Part shown: positions 53,646-64,000 of the stretch, one piece after another
How positions within the stretch are numbered: the first letter of the stretch is position 1
How the letters are laid out: each line of letters starts with the position of its first letter
Assembly (NCBI GenBank): GCA_905339275.1
Contig: CAJPFK010000018.1
Span: 124,001 to 188,000 of the forward strand
Length of the DNA stretch: 64,000 nucleotides
Direction: 5' to 3'
Source: Methylophilaceae bacterium
GTDB taxonomy: Bacteria; Pseudomonadota; Gammaproteobacteria; Burkholderiales; Methylophilaceae
Position numbers and translations under genes: made by a program
The notes under the pieces: model-generated
Told to the model about the DNA's origin: nothing
Database searches by the model: none
Seen by the model: only the letters and a program-made list of their open reading frames with translations

Positions 53646-56210
53646 TTAAATAAGCTGTCTCAACTTATAGATTAATTCGAGCGCCTGTTTGGGAGTCAGA
53701 TCGTCCGGCTGAATGACTTCCAGTTGGGCCAGCGCAGCATGCAGGACTGGCTCCGGTTCCGGCACCTCCTGTGCAAACATATCGGTCTGCGGGCCGGTGT
53801 TGAGATGCTGTTGCTCCAATTGTGCAAGCTTGCGCTTGGCTGCATTGATCACGGACCTGGGAATACCGGCCAATTGAGCGACCTGCAAACCGTAGCTCTG
53901 GCTGGCCGGCCCCTCCTCGACACGATGCAGGAAGACGATCCCGTTGCCGTGCTCGACCGCATCGAGGTGTACGTTGGCCGCATGCTTGAATTCCTCGACT
54001 ATCCGCGTCAGCTCGAAATAATGGGTCGCAAATAATGTATAGCTGCGGTTTTTTTCAAGCAACTGCCTGGCAACGGCCCAGGCCAGCGACAAGCCGTCAA
54101 AGGTAGAAGTGCCGCGACCGATCTCGTCCAGCAACACCAGGCTGTGTTCTGTCGCGTTATGCAGGATGTTGGCGGTTTCGGTCATTTCCACCATGAAGGT
54201 GGAACGGCCGCCTGCCAGGTCGTCGGAAGCGCCAATACGGGTAAAGATGCGGTCTATGCACCCCATGCTGGCCGAAGTTGCCGGCACGTAGCAACCGCAA
54301 TGCGCGAGCAGCACGATCAATGCCGTCTGCCGCATGTAGGTGGACTTACCGCCCATGTTCGGGCCGGTAATCAACAGCAATTGCCGGTAAGGCGAGAGTG
54401 TTACATCGTTGGCAATAAAGGGCTGGGCCAACTGCTCGACGACAGGGTGGCGCCCATCGGTAATCTGCAGCCCGGCTTCTTCGACGAAGCTGGGCGCGAC
54501 ATAATTCAGCGCCTCGGCCCGCTCGGCAAATGCAACCAGCACATCCAGTTGGGCGACAGCCGCTGCATTGCGCTGCAACGCCTGGATGTACGGCGACAAT
54601 ACCTCCAGGATTTCTTCGTACAGGGCCTTTTCCCTGACGAGTGCGCGCTCGTTGGCTGAAAGCACTTTATCCTCGAAAGCCTTCAGCTCCGGTGTAATGA
54701 AGCGTTCGACATTCTTCAGGGTTTGCCTGCGCCGGTATTCCGGCGGTGCATTTTCGGCCTGCGCACGGCTGATCTCGATGTAAAAACCGTGTACGCTGTT
54801 ATATTCCACCCGGAGATTGGCAATTCCTGTGCGCTGCTTTTCTTCAGCCTCGAAACGCAGCAGGAAATCGCCATGGTTGGTCTGTATGCTGCGAAGCTCA
54901 TCCAGTTCCGCATCATAACCATCGGCAATGACGCCGCCTTCGCGCAGGACAGATGCCGGCTCCTGCCGTATGGCGCTGTCCAGTAGCTCAATCACGGCCT
55001 GGGGCGCCTGCATCTCGGCTGCCAACATCTGCAACAATGATGCCTCATGATGCGCTATACCGCCCTGTAACGATATGAGCTGTTGCAGGCTGTCGCGTAA
55101 TCCGGAAAGATCGCGCGGGCGTGCTGTTTTCAGCGCGATACGGGCAGTGATGCGTTCAATATCCCCCACCCCCGACAACAATTGCCGGAGCGATTGATAA
55201 TCTGCGCCAAGCAGGGCGGCAAGCGCTGCCTGCCTGGCCTGAATGGCTTTCACGTCGCGCAAGGGATGATGCAGCCAATGCCTGAGCAGGCGGGCACCCA
55301 TGGCGGTGCGCGTTGTGTCCAGCAGTGAATAGAGCGTAGGTTTGCTCTCGCCCTGCAATGTCTGGTCAATCTCCAGGTTGCGACGGGTTGCGGCATCGAG
55401 CTGGATATAATCCTGGGCCTGCTCCACGCGCAAGCCGCTGATATGCGGCAGTGTAGTGCGCTGCGTGTGCTTAACGTAATCCAGCAATGCGCCTGCGGCT
55501 GCCACTGCTGCCGTCAGGTCGCTGGCGCCAAAACCGGAAAGGTCATATGTTGCAAACTGCCTGGTCAATGTCTGCAATGCCGAATCCCTGTCGAACTGCC
55601 AGGATGCGAGCCGTTTTTTGCTGCATTTGATGGCTTCTATCGCCGGATGCGTAAAATCGTCCGCAATCAGCAATTCTGCGGGAGAAATGCGCTGCAGCTC
55701 CTGCCCCAGCAAACCCGGCGCAATTTCGTTCAGGATGAACTGGCCGGATGCTAGGTTGATGCGTGCCAGGCCCAGCAGCCCGTCCCCGGCGCATACCGCC
55801 ATCAGCCAGTTGTCGCGCGTTTCGTCCAGCAACGCGCTATCCGTGAGCGTGCCCGGCGTCAGTATGCGCGTCACCTGGCGCTCGACCGGGCCTTTGGATT
55901 TTGCCGGGTCGCCCACCTGCTCGCAAATGGCAACCCCCTCACCCAATTTCGCGAGTTTGGCCAGATATTGCTCCGCGGCATGATATGGCACCCCTGCCAT
56001 CCTGATCGGTTCGCCATTCGAAGCGCCGCGTTTGGTCAGGGTAATACCGAGCAGGCGTGATGCTTTCTCCGCATCGTCATGGAACAGCTCGTAAAAATCC
56101 CCCATGCGGTAGAACAGCAGCATATCGGGATACTGCGCCTTGATGCCGAGGTACTGGCGCATCATCGGCGTATGCTGCTGCAGGCTATTGTCTTTCAGGC
56201 CAGCATCCAT
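53646..56210 (-). CDS. mutS: DNA mismatch repair protein MutS
   Basis: The protein has 854 residues. The mismatch-recognition domain is at the start ([31 protein letters not shown] with the Phe-x-Glu pair), Walker A is [11 protein letters not shown] and Walker B is [20 protein letters not shown]. The C-terminal HTH ([15 protein letters not shown]) and the tetramer tail are present. It binds mismatches during post-replicative repair. Confidence 0.97.
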   Translation of the reverse strand: MDAGLKDNSLQQHTPMMRQYLGIKAQYPDMLLFYRMGDFYELFHDDAEKASRLLGITLTKRGASNGEPIRMAGVPYHAAEQYLAKLAKLGEGVAICEQVGDPAKSKGPVERQVTRILTPGTLTDSALLDETRDNWLMAVCAGDGLLGLARINLASGQFILNEIAPGLLGQELQRISPAELLIADDFTHPAIEAIKCSKKRLASWQFDRDSALQTLTRQFATYDLSGFGASDLTAAVAAAGALLDYVKHTQRTTLPHISGLRVEQAQDYIQLDAATRRNLEIDQTLQGESKPTLYSLLDTTRTAMGARLLRHWLHHPLRDVKAIQARQAALAALLGADYQSLRQLLSGVGDIERITARIALKTARPRDLSGLRDSLQQLISLQGGIAHHEASLLQMLAAEMQAPQAVIELLDSAIRQEPASVLREGGVIADGYDAELDELRSIQTNHGDFLLRFEAEEKQRTGIANLRVEYNSVHGFYIEISRAQAENAPPEYRRRQTLKNVERFITPELKAFEDKVLSANERALVREKALYEEILEVLSPYIQALQRNAAAVAQLDVLVAFAERAEALNYVAPSFVEEAGLQITDGRHPVVEQLAQPFIANDVTLSPYRQLLLITGPNMGGKSTYMRQTALIVLLAHCGCYVPATSASMGCIDRIFTRIGASDDLAGGRSTFMVEMTETANILHNATEHSLVLLDEIGRGTSTFDGLSLAWAVARQLLEKNRSYTLFATHYFELTRIVEEFKHAANVHLDAVEHGNGIVFLHRVEEGPASQSYGLQVAQLAGIPRSVINAAKRKLAQLEQQHLNTGPQTDMFAQEVPEPEPVLHAALAQLEVIQPDDLTPKQALELIYKLRQLI

Positions 56211-56217
56211 CGCAGGG

Positions 56218-57030
56218 CTAGCTTCTGACCGGGGTTTTCAGGTCTGGCGTCAGGTGCGGCGTGATGGTCTGTAAAATCTGCGCAAACACCTTGGGGTTGG
56301 CAGCCACGATATTGCCGGTATCTATCCAGCTCTCGTTACCTTCAAAATCGCCGACAATGCCGCCCGCCTCCTGTACCAGCAAGGCACCGGCGGCAATATC
56401 CCACTTCGACAGGCCGATTTCCCAGAAGCCGTCGTACCAGCCAGCCGCAACATAGGCAAGATCGAGTGCGGCGGAACCCGGACGGCGGATGCCGGAGGTC
56501 TTTTTCACCATATCCTTGAACATGGCAAGATAGGCATCCAGATGAGTGAAGTCGCGAAACGGAAAACCGGTGCCGATAATCGATTCCTGCAATTTGGCAC
56601 GGTTGGTGACCCGGATACGCCTGTCGTTGAGGAAAGCGCCGCGGCCCTTGGTCGCCGTGAAGAGATCGTTACGGTTAGGATCGTAAACCACGGCCTGGGT
56701 GAGCTGCCCCTGCTGCATCAAGGCAATCGAAATGCAGTATTGCGGAAAATTGTGCAGAAAATTGGTGGTGCCATCGAGCGGGTCGATGATCCAGATATTC
56801 TCTGCATCCTGATTGGTGTTGCCGCTCTCCTCCCCCAGAAAGCCATGGGTGGGATAGGCGTCTTTCAGGGTATCGATAATCGCAGCTTCTGCCGCATGAT
56901 CGACTTCGCTGACAAAGTCGTTATAGGTTTTACTGCGAATCTTGAGCGCGCCTACATCTTGCGAAGCGCGGGTAATGATACCGCCGGCACGGCGCGCGGC
57001 TTTCACCGCGTTGGTCAACATCGGGTGCAT
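56218..57030 (-). CDS. suhB: Inositol-1-monophosphatase family protein SuhB
   Basis: The protein has 270 residues from the ATG at 57030, chosen because alignment to SuhB begins at [16 protein letters not shown]. Metal sites are [21 protein letters not shown] and [15 protein letters not shown]. SuhB also joins the rRNA transcription antitermination complex in E. coli. It lies seven bases before mutS and diverges from trmJ. Confidence 0.93.
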   Translation of the reverse strand: MHPMLTNAVKAARRAGGIITRASQDVGALKIRSKTYNDFVSEVDHAAEAAIIDTLKDAYPTHGFLGEESGNTNQDAENIWIIDPLDGTTNFLHNFPQYCISIALMQQGQLTQAVVYDPNRNDLFTATKGRGAFLNDRRIRVTNRAKLQESIIGTGFPFRDFTHLDAYLAMFKDMVKKTSGIRRPGSAALDLAYVAAGWYDGFWEIGLSKWDIAAGALLVQEAGGIVGDFEGNESWIDTGNIVAANPKVFAQILQTITPHLTPDLKTPVRS

Positions 57031-57108
57031 AAATGACTTTCTGGATTGGCCTCGCCCGGGATGATCCATGCGAGGTTAGGATTAAAGAGCTGTTAAAATA
57101 GTATTTTA

Positions 57109-57867
57109 ATGCCTAACGCCATGACTTCCAAACCCAACATACTCGACAACTTCCGTATCGTACTCTGCCAGACCAGCCATCCCGGTAATATCGGCGCAGC
57201 CGCAAGAGCAATGAAAACCATGGGGCTGACACGGCTCCACCTTGTCAGCCCCGCCTCTTTCCCCGATGCGCATGCCACCGTGATGGCGACCGGCGCAGCG
57301 GACGTATTGCAAAACACGAAAGTTTTTACATCCCTGGAGGACGCGCTCCAAGGCTGTGCACTTGTTATCGGCCTCAGCGCACGCAAGCGCCAGCTTTCGC
57401 ATGAGCTTCTGCCTGTGCGCCAGGCTGCGGAACGTGCCGTATCGGTTGCAGGCGACCAGCAGGTCGCGCTTGTCTTCGGCACGGAAATGAGCGGATTGTC
57501 CAATGCGGAACTGGATCTATGCCAGCTATTGGCGATGATTCCAACCAACCCGGATTTTTCTTCGCTGAATCTTGCCGCAGCCGTTCAGGTCGTGAGCTAT
57601 GAGTTGCGAATGGCAAGCTTGAATCAGGAACCCGCGCTACTGCCTTCAAAAGCAAATCCCCTGGCAACCAGTGACGAACTGGAAGGCTTTTACCGGCACC
57701 TGGAGGACACCCTGATCCAGATCGGTTATTACAACCCGGCCGAGCCGAAAAAACTCATGCAACGCGTTCGCCGCATTTATGCCCGCGCAAATCTGGAAAA
57801 AGAGGAAGTCAATATCCTGCGAGGCGTATTGAAGCTCACGCAGACGCCACGCAAAATTGCAGGTTAA
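57109..57867 (+). CDS. trmJ: tRNA (Cm/Um32) 2'-O-methyltransferase TrmJ
   Basis: The protein has 252 residues of the SPOUT fold. It methylates position 32 of tRNA anticodon loops with SAM. Motifs are SHPGNIGAAARAMKTMGLTRLHLV, VFGTEMSGLSNAELDLCQ and the knot end MIPTNPDFSSLNLAAAVQVVSYEL. ATGs at 57109 and 57121 are both possible. Confidence 0.94.
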   Translation: MPNAMTSKPNILDNFRIVLCQTSHPGNIGAAARAMKTMGLTRLHLVSPASFPDAHATVMATGAADVLQNTKVFTSLEDALQGCALVIGLSARKRQLSHELLPVRQAAERAVSVAGDQQVALVFGTEMSGLSNAELDLCQLLAMIPTNPDFSSLNLAAAVQVVSYELRMASLNQEPALLPSKANPLATSDELEGFYRHLEDTLIQIGYYNPAEPKKLMQRVRRIYARANLEKEEVNILRGVLKLTQTPRKIAG

Positions 57868-57896
57868 GTCAGCACCGTTTTGTGGCAGAATAAGCT

Positions 57897-58649
57897 ATGT
57901 TTGAGCAGTTAAAAGAAGATATCAGCGTCGTTTTCGAGCGGGATCCGGCAGCCAGGACCCGCTGGGAAATCCTGACGACCTACCCGGGCGTGCATGCACT
58001 CATCATGCATCGATTCTCGCACTGGATATGGAGACAGCGGTTCTATTGGCTGGCACGCTTCAGTTCCCATTTTGCCCGCTGGATCACCGGCATCGAGATC
58101 CACCCGGGCGCCACCATCGGCCGGCGCGTATTCATCGACCACGGAATGGGGGTCGTCGTCGGCGAGACCGCCGTGATCGGTGATGACTGCACGCTTTACC
58201 ATGGCGTGACGCTTGGCGGCACTTCCTGGAACAAAGGCAAACGCCATCCCACGCTGGAGCAAGGCGTGGTGATCGGCGCCGGCGCAAAAGTGCTGGGGCC
58301 GATTACGGTCGGCGCACAAGCCAAAATCGGCTCTAATGCCGTTGTCGTCAAGGATGTGCCAGCCGGCGCCACTGCCGTCGGGATTCCTGCGCGCATCCTG
58401 GATGAAACCAGGTCGCAGCAGCGAGATGATATGGCAAAAAAAATCGGCTTCTCTGCCTATGCGGTTAGCGATAACATGAACGACCCCATGGCCAAGGCGA
58501 TCCATGCCCTGCTCGACCATGCTGCGAAGCAGGATCAGAAATTGCAGGAAGTCATGGAGCAACTTGCCAAACTTGGTGCGGACGTTGAAACGGATGCCGA
58601 GGTCGGCAAGGCATTCGATGTGAACTATCTGAACAAAATAGTTGACTAA
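57897..58649 (+). CDS. cysE: Serine O-acetyltransferase
   Basis: The protein has 250 residues. It makes O-acetylserine for cysteine synthesis. The N-terminal helical domain and left-handed beta-helix ([44 protein letters not shown]) are typical. Its stop codon lies inside the IscR site of the following promoter, so cysE can both supply cysteine to the isc desulfurases and read into the isc genes. Confidence 0.95.
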   Translation: MFEQLKEDISVVFERDPAARTRWEILTTYPGVHALIMHRFSHWIWRQRFYWLARFSSHFARWITGIEIHPGATIGRRVFIDHGMGVVVGETAVIGDDCTLYHGVTLGGTSWNKGKRHPTLEQGVVIGAGAKVLGPITVGAQAKIGSNAVVVKDVPAGATAVGIPARILDETRSQQRDDMAKKIGFSAYAVSDNMNDPMAKAIHALLDHAAKQDQKLQEVMEQLAKLGADVETDAEVGKAFDVNYLNKIVD

Positions 58650-58670
58650 AGTAATAAGGTATTCTAGAAT
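58638..58670 (+). promoter_or_regulatory. isc operon promoter with IscR type 1 site
   Basis: TTGACT (58642-58647) and TAGAAT (58665-58670) are 17 bases apart. A 25-base segment from 58638 to 58662 agrees with the IscR type 1 consensus ATASYYGACTRWWWYAGTCRRSTAT at 22 positions, by my alignment. [2Fe-2S]-IscR bound here would block the polymerase and autoregulate. The predicted start is near 58677, leaving a leader of about 75 bases before iscR. A second possible element at 58724-58747 (GGTACTAATACTTTAGGGAT) is weaker. Confidence 0.82.
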
Positions 58671-58751
58671 TTCGCTTTGGAATTAAGGTGAAAGCAGCGC
58701 CATTACTTGGTTCTGGCGCTTGCAAGGTACTAATACTTTAGGGATTATCTC

Positions 58752-59225
58752 ATGCGATTAACCACCAAAGGACGTTTTGCAGTCACCGCGATGCTTGACC
58801 TCGCGTTGAACGAGCATGATAAGCCTGTGACCCTGGCCGGCATCAGTGAGCGCCAGAGTATATCGCTTTCCTATCTCGAACAACTATTCAGCCGCCTGCG
58901 CCGCAATGGGCTTGTTAAAAGCGTACGCGGCCCTGGCGGCGGTTATCGTCTCGCCAAGGCGCAGGGCGATATCGCCGTATCCCACATCATCAGCGCCGTC
59001 GATGAGTTGATCGACGCTACGCAATGCGGTGGGCAGGAGAACTGTCACGAAGACCGCCGTTGCATGACGCACGACCTGTGGACCAGCCTGAACGGCAAGA
59101 TTCTCGAATACCTTTCAGGCATCACGCTTGCGGACTTGGTTGCCTCACAACGCGAGGGCAAGAAGATAGAGATGGGTAATCGCCCATGCCCGATGCAACC
59201 TGTAGTTGAGGCTGTTCCTGCCTGA
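58752..59225 (+). CDS. iscR: Fe-S cluster regulator IscR
   Basis: The protein has 157 residues of the Rrf2 family. The winged helix ([19 protein letters not shown] ... [31 protein letters not shown]) and the [2Fe-2S] ligands C92, C98 and C104 with H107 are present. It represses the isc operon when cluster-loaded. Confidence 0.96.
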   Translation: MRLTTKGRFAVTAMLDLALNEHDKPVTLAGISERQSISLSYLEQLFSRLRRNGLVKSVRGPGGGYRLAKAQGDIAVSHIISAVDELIDATQCGGQENCHEDRRCMTHDLWTSLNGKILEYLSGITLADLVASQREGKKIEMGNRPCPMQPVVEAVPA

Positions 59226-59238
59226 ATGGGGATGAACA

Positions 59239-60405
59239 ATGAGTCACACTGCCATTTATCTTGACCATAATGCGACAACCGCACTGGATGCCCGCGTGCT
59301 GGAAACCATGCTGCCTTTCATGTCGCAGCAACATGGCAACCCCACCAGTCGCCATAGCTTCGGCCGCCATGCCAGGGCCGCGATAGAGCGTGCTCGCGAA
59401 CAAGTGGCAGATGCAGTCAATGCGCATCCCTCCCAGGTGATCTTCACTTCAGGCGGCACAGAAGCCAACAACCTGGCAATTACCGGAATTTCCGCCTGTT
59501 ACGGCATCAGCCAGATTGCCATCAGCGCGATTGAGCATCCCTGCGTGACGCGCCCGGCACTGGCCATGAAGCAACGCGGCTGGCAATTGGCCAGCTTGCA
59601 GGTGGATACCGCGGGCAAAGTTGAAAATACGCAGTTGGACGCCATCCTGAATAATGAGACCAGCATCGTTTCCGTCATGCTGGCCAATAATGAAACCGGT
59701 GCGATTCAGGATATTGCCGGTATTGCACAAATTGCGCGTAACCATGGCGTCTGCGTGCATACCGATGCGGTGCAGGCGCTGGGTAAGATCAAGGTCGATT
59801 TTGCAGCCCTGGGCGTGCATGCGATGACGCTTTCCTCGCACAAAATAAACGGCCCGCAGGGTGCAGGCGCCCTGATTCTGGATAAACGCATCGACATCCA
59901 GCCCGTGATATACGGCGGCGGCCAGGAAAGAGGCCTGCGCAGCGGCACCGAAAATATCGCGGCCATCGTCGGATTCGGCGCTGCGTGCGAGTTGATTAAT
60001 ACAGAATTACTGCAACGTACCGGCAGAATCCGCCAGCTACGAGACCATCTGGAAACCGGGTTGAAAAGGCTGGGGGCGGTTATTTTCGGTGCGGGCAATG
60101 TTGATGGAAGCAACGACCGCTTACCCAATACCAGCTTTTTCGCCTTTAATGAAATTGAGGGCGAAACCCTGGTCATGGCGCTGGACCGCAAGGGTTTTGC
60201 CGTCGCCAGCGGCTCTGCCTGCTCCAGCGACAGTTCAGAACCCAGCCATGTCCTGCTGGCCATGGGCGTAGAACATGATCTCGCCAAGGGCGCCATCCGC
60301 ATCAGCCTGGGTGCGGGCAATGATGCAGATCAAATCGATGCCTTCCTGCACACACTGGAAGGCGAACTTGCAAGATTGCGGCAATTAACCGCGATAGCCG
60401 TTTAG
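59239..60405 (+). CDS. Second cysteine desulfurase (NifS/IscS-like) in the isc operon
   Basis: The protein has 388 residues of the group I desulfurase family: YLDHNATTALDARV start, SSHKINGPQGAGAL with the PLP lysine and SGSACSSDSSEPSHVLLAMG with the catalytic cysteine loop. It differs from the adjacent IscS in the loop (SSD versus TSA) and sits between iscR and iscS. It may supply sulfur to a different acceptor or be a backup. Ribosome site GGGGATG. Confidence 0.9.
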   Translation: MSHTAIYLDHNATTALDARVLETMLPFMSQQHGNPTSRHSFGRHARAAIERAREQVADAVNAHPSQVIFTSGGTEANNLAITGISACYGISQIAISAIEHPCVTRPALAMKQRGWQLASLQVDTAGKVENTQLDAILNNETSIVSVMLANNETGAIQDIAGIAQIARNHGVCVHTDAVQALGKIKVDFAALGVHAMTLSSHKINGPQGAGALILDKRIDIQPVIYGGGQERGLRSGTENIAAIVGFGAACELINTELLQRTGRIRQLRDHLETGLKRLGAVIFGAGNVDGSNDRLPNTSFFAFNEIEGETLVMALDRKGFAVASGSACSSDSSEPSHVLLAMGVEHDLAKGAIRISLGAGNDADQIDAFLHTLEGELARLRQLTAIAV

Positions 60406-60439
60406 ATGCCGGAAGATATTTGAAAGTTAAGGAATGAAG

Positions 60440-61654
60440 ATGACTGTAAGAACACCGATTTACCTGGATTACTCCGCCACGACCCCGGTTGACCCGCGCG
60501 TTGCGGAGAAAATGATCCCTTACCTGACCGAGCACTTCGGCAACCCGGCGTCGCGCAGCCATGTATTCGGCTGGACGGCAGAAAAAGCGGTTGAAAATGC
60601 GCGTGAGGAAGTGGCAAGGCTGGTCAATGCCGATCCGCGGGAAATCATCTGGACGTCAGGCGCCACCGAATCCGACAACCTGGCGATCAAGGGCGCGGCA
60701 CATTTCTACAGCGGCAAGGGCAAGCATATCATCACCGTGCAGACGGAACACAAGGCCGTCATCGACACCGTGCGAGAACTGGAGCGCATCGGATTTGAAG
60801 CAACCTTCCTGCAACCCGAGCCGAACGGACTGATTGACATCGAAAAATTCAGGGCCGCCATTCGCCCTGACACCGTGCTAGCCTCCGTGATGCTGGTCAA
60901 TAACGAGATAGGTGTCATTCAGGATATTGAAACAATCGGCAACCTCTGCCGCGAACGGGGCGTGATATTTCACGTTGATGCCGCGCAGGCAACCGGCAAG
61001 GTGGCGATCGACCTGGAAAAGCTGCCGGTCGACCTCATGAGTTTTTCCGCGCACAAGACCTACGGCCCCAAAGGCATAGGCGCACTTTACGTCAGAAGAA
61101 AGCCGCGCATTCGCCTGGAAGCACAGATGCACGGTGGCGGCCATGAGCGCGGCTTGCGCTCCGGTACGCTGGCCACGCACCAGATCGTCGGCATGGGCGA
61201 GGCTTTCCGTATTGCACGCGAGGAAATGGAACTGGAAAATGCACGTATCCGCCGCCTGCGCGACAAAATGCTGGCAGGCTTGCAGGAAATTGACGAGGTC
61301 TACGTCAATGGCGACCTCAAGCATCGCGTGCCGCACAACCTCAATATCAGCTTCAACTTCGTTGAAGGCGAATCGCTGATCATGGCAGTCAAGGACATTG
61401 CGGTATCTTCCGGCTCGGCATGTACTTCTGCCAGCCTGGAACCAAGCTATGTATTGCGTGCGCTGGGCCGCTCCGATGAGCTTGCGCATAGCTCCATCCG
61501 CTTCTCGATCGGCCGCTTCACGACGGAAGAGGATATCGATTACACGGTCGAACTGATGAAAAGCAAGATCGGTAAACTGCGCGAGCTCTCGCCGTTGTGG
61601 GAGATGCACCTCGAAGGCGTCGATTTAAGCAAAGTAGAGTGGGCTGCCCACTAA
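60440..61654 (+). CDS. iscS: Cysteine desulfurase IscS
   Basis: The protein has 404 residues from the ATG at 60440 (AAGGA seven bases upstream; the ATG at 60434 is too close to it), exactly the E. coli length. The PLP lysine is in [17 protein letters not shown] and the catalytic cysteine in [21 protein letters not shown] (about residue 328). It provides sulfane sulfur to IscU and other acceptors. Confidence 0.97.
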   Translation: MTVRTPIYLDYSATTPVDPRVAEKMIPYLTEHFGNPASRSHVFGWTAEKAVENAREEVARLVNADPREIIWTSGATESDNLAIKGAAHFYSGKGKHIITVQTEHKAVIDTVRELERIGFEATFLQPEPNGLIDIEKFRAAIRPDTVLASVMLVNNEIGVIQDIETIGNLCRERGVIFHVDAAQATGKVAIDLEKLPVDLMSFSAHKTYGPKGIGALYVRRKPRIRLEAQMHGGGHERGLRSGTLATHQIVGMGEAFRIAREEMELENARIRRLRDKMLAGLQEIDEVYVNGDLKHRVPHNLNISFNFVEGESLIMAVKDIAVSSGSACTSASLEPSYVLRALGRSDELAHSSIRFSIGRFTTEEDIDYTVELMKSKIGKLRELSPLWEMHLEGVDLSKVEWAAH

Positions 61655-61667
61655 AAGGAGAAACACC

Positions 61668-62063
61668 ATGGCATATTCAGACAAAGTACTAGATCACTAC
61701 GAGAATCCGCGTAACGTCGGCTCTCTGGATAAGAACGACCCCAATGTCGGTACCGGCATGGTCGGCGCCCCTGCTTGCGGCGACGTCATGAAGCTGCAGA
61801 TCAAGGTCAACGACAGCGGCATCATTGAAGATGCGAAATTCAAGACCTATGGTTGCGGTTCAGCGATTGCATCCAGCTCGCTGGTGACGGAATGGCTGAA
61901 AGGCAAGTCATTGGATGAGGCAGCACAGATCAAGAATTCCGCCATTGCGGAAGAACTGGCGTTGCCGCCGGTGAAGATTCACTGCTCCGTACTGGCAGAA
62001 GATGCCATCAAGGCGGCTGTCGCTGATTTGAAAGCCAAGCAGACGGATACAGAGGCAGCATAA
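61668..62063 (+). CDS. iscU: Fe-S cluster scaffold IscU
   Basis: The protein has 131 residues. Ligands C37, C63 and C106, with Asp39 and His105, are all present, as is the HscA-recognition motif LPPVK (99-103). Clusters are assembled here from IscS sulfur. Strong AAGGAGAAA ribosome site. Confidence 0.97.
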   Translation: MAYSDKVLDHYENPRNVGSLDKNDPNVGTGMVGAPACGDVMKLQIKVNDSGIIEDAKFKTYGCGSAIASSSLVTEWLKGKSLDEAAQIKNSAIAEELALPPVKIHCSVLAEDAIKAAVADLKAKQTDTEAA

Positions 62064-62066
62064 AGC

Positions 62067-62390
62067 ATGGCAATCACGTTGACTGAAACTGCGGCAGATC
62101 GCGTACAGAAATTCCTGGCCAATCGCGGCAAAGGTGTGGGGTTGCGCTTGGGCGTTAAAACTACCGGCTGTTCCGGCATGGCCTATACCCTGGAGTTCGT
62201 GGACGAAACCAAACCCGAGGACATTGCATTTGAAAGCCATGGCGTCAAGATTATTGTCGACCCGAAAAGCCTGGCGTATATCGATGGAACTGAATTGGAT
62301 TTTGCCAAGGAAGGCCTGAATGAAGGCTTCAAGTTCAACAATCCGAATGTGAAGGATGAATGCGGGTGCGGCGAAAGCTTCACCGTTTAA
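62067..62390 (+). CDS. iscA: A-type Fe-S carrier IscA
   Basis: The protein has 107 residues. The three cluster cysteines C35 (TTGCSGMAY), C99 and C101 (DECGCGESF) are present. It carries clusters or iron to targets. It lies three bases after iscU. The 117-base gap before hscB holds a short AGCTGA/TCAGCT hairpin at 62398-62412 but no terminator. Confidence 0.95.
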   Translation: MAITLTETAADRVQKFLANRGKGVGLRLGVKTTGCSGMAYTLEFVDETKPEDIAFESHGVKIIVDPKSLAYIDGTELDFAKEGLNEGFKFNNPNVKDECGCGESFTV

Positions 62391-62507
62391 GCCACACAGC
62401 TGACTATCAGCTTGCCGTGCTTTCCCGTATTGTCTTTGCCTGGCTGGCTTTCCTCACTATTCCGCAATCCATCCTGGCGCTGACGCAGCTGGCTATTGAA
62501 TATATTG

Positions 62508-63038
62508 ATGTTAAAAAACCATTTTGAATTACTCGGCTTGCCTGTGCAGTTTGCCATCGACCTCGCTACGCTGGACCAACACTACCGTAAAGTTCAGGGT
62601 GAGGTGCATCCTGACCGCTTTGTTTCGGCTTCAGGGTCAGAGCGTTTGCAATCCATGCAACTCGCAACACTCGCAAACGAAGCTTATCAAACGCTGAAAA
62701 ACCCGACTTCACGGGCGCGCTACCTGTTGCAGCTTCATGGTATTGATACCCAGGAAGACAGCAATACCGCCATGCCCGGGGATTTTCTGATGCTGCAGAT
62801 GGAATGGCGCGAGGCGATTGAAGAAGCTGCCGACTCGGATGACATTGAAGCGCTGGAAAGGCTGCTTGGCGAAACCCGGAAAAACGCCAGACAGCTTCAG
62901 CAGGAATTACACTGTCAACTGGATGAAGCGAACGCGCTTGAACAGGCTTCCGGCACCGTGAGAAAACTCAGTTTTATTGATAAAGTGCAGTCGGATATCG
63001 AGCATGCCATCACCAAACTGGAAGACCGGCATACTTGA
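62508..63038 (+). CDS. hscB: Fe-S protein assembly co-chaperone HscB
   Basis: The protein has 176 residues from the ATG at 62508 (a TTG four codons upstream is possible). The J domain with HPD (GEVHPDRFVSASGSERLQSMQ) and the C-terminal helical domain (MPGDFLMLQMEWREAIEEA) that binds IscU are present. It stimulates HscA. Confidence 0.95.
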   Translation: MLKNHFELLGLPVQFAIDLATLDQHYRKVQGEVHPDRFVSASGSERLQSMQLATLANEAYQTLKNPTSRARYLLQLHGIDTQEDSNTAMPGDFLMLQMEWREAIEEAADSDDIEALERLLGETRKNARQLQQELHCQLDEANALEQASGTVRKLSFIDKVQSDIEHAITKLEDRHT

Positions 63039-63065
63039 AGCTTCTTAGGATTTAGAACCTTTACC

Positions 63066-64000
63066 ATGGCCTTATTACAAATCGCCGAACCTGGCATGAG
63101 CGCTGCCCCGCACCAGCATAAGCTGGCCGTGGGGATAGACCTCGGCACCACAAACTCCCTGGTAGCAACGGTTCGCAGCAGCATGAGTACGGTACTGCAT
63201 GATGAAGAAGGGCATGCGCTTCTGCCCTCCGTGGTGCAATACAAAGCCGATGGCGGCATAGAGGTTGGTTACGCGGCACAGGCACAGCAGAGTCACGATC
63301 CCCACAACACCATCGTCTCAGCCAAGCGCTTCATGGGACGCGGGCTGAAGGACGTGGGCGACACCGCCCAGTTGCCCTACCAGTTCATCGATGCGCCCGG
63401 CATGGTGCAAATCCAGACCCGGGCCGGCACTAAAAGCCCGGTGGAAATCTCGGCTGAAATTCTCAAGGTATTGAAGCGCAGGGCGGAAAAAGCACTGGGC
63501 GGCGAACTGACCGGCGCTGTAATCACCGTACCTGCCTATTTTGATGATGCACAACGCCAGGCCACCAAGGATGCTGCCAGACTGGCCGGCCTGACCGTTT
63601 TACGCCTGCTTAACGAACCGACCGCCGCTGCGGTCGCCTATGGGCTGGATAACGCTTCGGAGGGTGTCTATGTCATCTACGACCTGGGTGGCGGCACCTT
63701 CGATGTTTCCATCCTGCGCCTGACCAAAGGCGTATTTGAAGTGCTGGCAACCAATGGCGATTCGGCTCTGGGCGGCGATGATTTCGACCGCCGTATCTTC
63801 TGCTGGGTACTGGAGCAGGCCAAGCTGCCGCCGATCAGCCCTGAAGACACCCGCCTCCTGCTGACAAAATCACGCGAGGCCAAGGAATGGCTCACGGATC
63901 ATGCTGAAGCACGCATCACCAGCCTGTTGAGTAATGGTGAGCTTGTGGACATCACATTGTCCAGCAGCAAGCTGAAAGAACTCACCCAGCACCTGATCAC
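63066..64000 (+). CDS. hscA: Fe-S protein assembly chaperone HscA, 3' part missing
   Basis: The reading frame opens at the ATG at 63066 and runs off the window (311 codons seen). It is an Hsp70: [48 protein letters not shown] and [15 protein letters not shown]. The start [10 protein letters not shown] is typical of HscA rather than DnaK. It releases clusters from IscU with HscB. Confidence 0.96.
   Translation, partial: MALLQIAEPGMSAAPHQHKLAVGIDLGTTNSLVATVRSSMSTVLHDEEGHALLPSVVQYKADGGIEVGYAAQAQQSHDPHNTIVSAKRFMGRGLKDVGDTAQLPYQFIDAPGMVQIQTRAGTKSPVEISAEILKVLKRRAEKALGGELTGAVITVPAYFDDAQRQATKDAARLAGLTVLRLLNEPTAAAVAYGLDNASEGVYVIYDLGGGTFDVSILRLTKGVFEVLATNGDSALGGDDFDRRIFCWVLEQAKLPPISPEDTRLLLTKSREAKEWLTDHAEARITSLLSNGELVDITLSSSKLKELTQHLI

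Noticed and set aside
62398-62412. AGCTGA/TCAGCT hairpin as a terminator between iscA and hscB
   Set aside because: The stem is only six bases with no T run, and hscB/hscA normally belong to the same transcript.
1-64000. Mobile elements, CRISPR arrays, tRNA or rRNA genes
   Set aside because: I saw no transposase, integrase, terminal inverted repeats, spaced direct repeats or tRNA-like clover leaves; the gene orders are chromosomal and conserved.

Overview
The window is a dense piece of a betaproteobacterial chromosome. The gene orders rpoE-rseA-rseB-rseC-mucD-lepA-lepB-DUF4845-rnc-era-recO-pdxJ-acpS, dapA-bamC and iscR-iscS-iscU-iscA-hscB-hscA are typical of that class. The sulfide-oxidation pair fccAB, the TonB/heme genes and a DUF692/DUF2063 cluster suggest something near the Nitrosomonadales (Gallionella, Sulfuricella, Nitrosomonas or methylotroph relatives). 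The placement is inferred from gene content and not from a database search. There is no rRNA, tRNA, CRISPR array, insertion sequence or prophage that I can recognise. No gene-free stretch exceeds about 300 bases.

Layout. 1-3115 (minus): a periplasmic redox group (FccA-like cytochrome c, FccB flavoprotein, a partial PQQ-type sugar dehydrogenase) and a secreted ankyrin protein. 3150-11107 (minus): purL, two small secreted proteins and glycogen phosphorylase. 11307-16797 (minus): an iron-responsive block of two transcripts. Both start at almost identical promoters with a Fur-like palindrome between -35 and -10. One carries an unknown 93-residue protein and a second copy of ribosomal protein S4. 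The other carries hemP, a four-cysteine protein, tonB, exbB and exbD, followed by a PiuC-type hydroxylase and an FMN dehydrogenase. 16907-21302: htpG with a heat-shock (RpoH) promoter, divergent from a TPR/2-oxoglutarate oxygenase fusion. 21379-33035 (minus): tcdA, acpS, pdxJ, recO, era, rnc, DUF4845, lepB, lepA, mucD and the sigma-E operon with its own sigma-E promoter. 33140-34756 (plus): nadB.

34753-38410 (minus) is the most interesting part. An ECF sigma factor and a small soluble zinc anti-sigma are followed by bufA, bufB and bufC, and then by an MtfA-type zinc peptidase that overlaps bufC. This is a bufferin (copper-binding RiPP) cluster: BufA is the exported cysteine-repeat precursor, BufB (DUF692, MNIO family) and BufC (DUF2063) form the modifying complex, and the sigma/anti-sigma pair is the probable metal-stress switch. 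The mtfA member and this particular regulator pair look unusual.

38433-45857 (minus): DUF1841, a FIST sensor, nth and the complete rsxABCDGE electron-transport operon. 46107-49114 (plus): dapA, bamC and an MBL-fold hydrolase. 49193-52109 (minus): a repeat lipoprotein, then a coupled set of the L16 hydroxylase RoxA, a DUF7931 protein and a short secretin-like protein. 52198-53157 (plus): a Bcp/PrxQ peroxiredoxin and SlyD. 53266-57030 (minus): a glycine-rich membrane peptide, mutS and suhB. 57109-64000 (plus): trmJ, cysE and the isc operon, running into hscA at the window edge. A sigma-70 promoter overlapped by a good IscR type 1 site lies across the cysE stop codon. It also contains a second cysteine desulfurase ahead of iscS.
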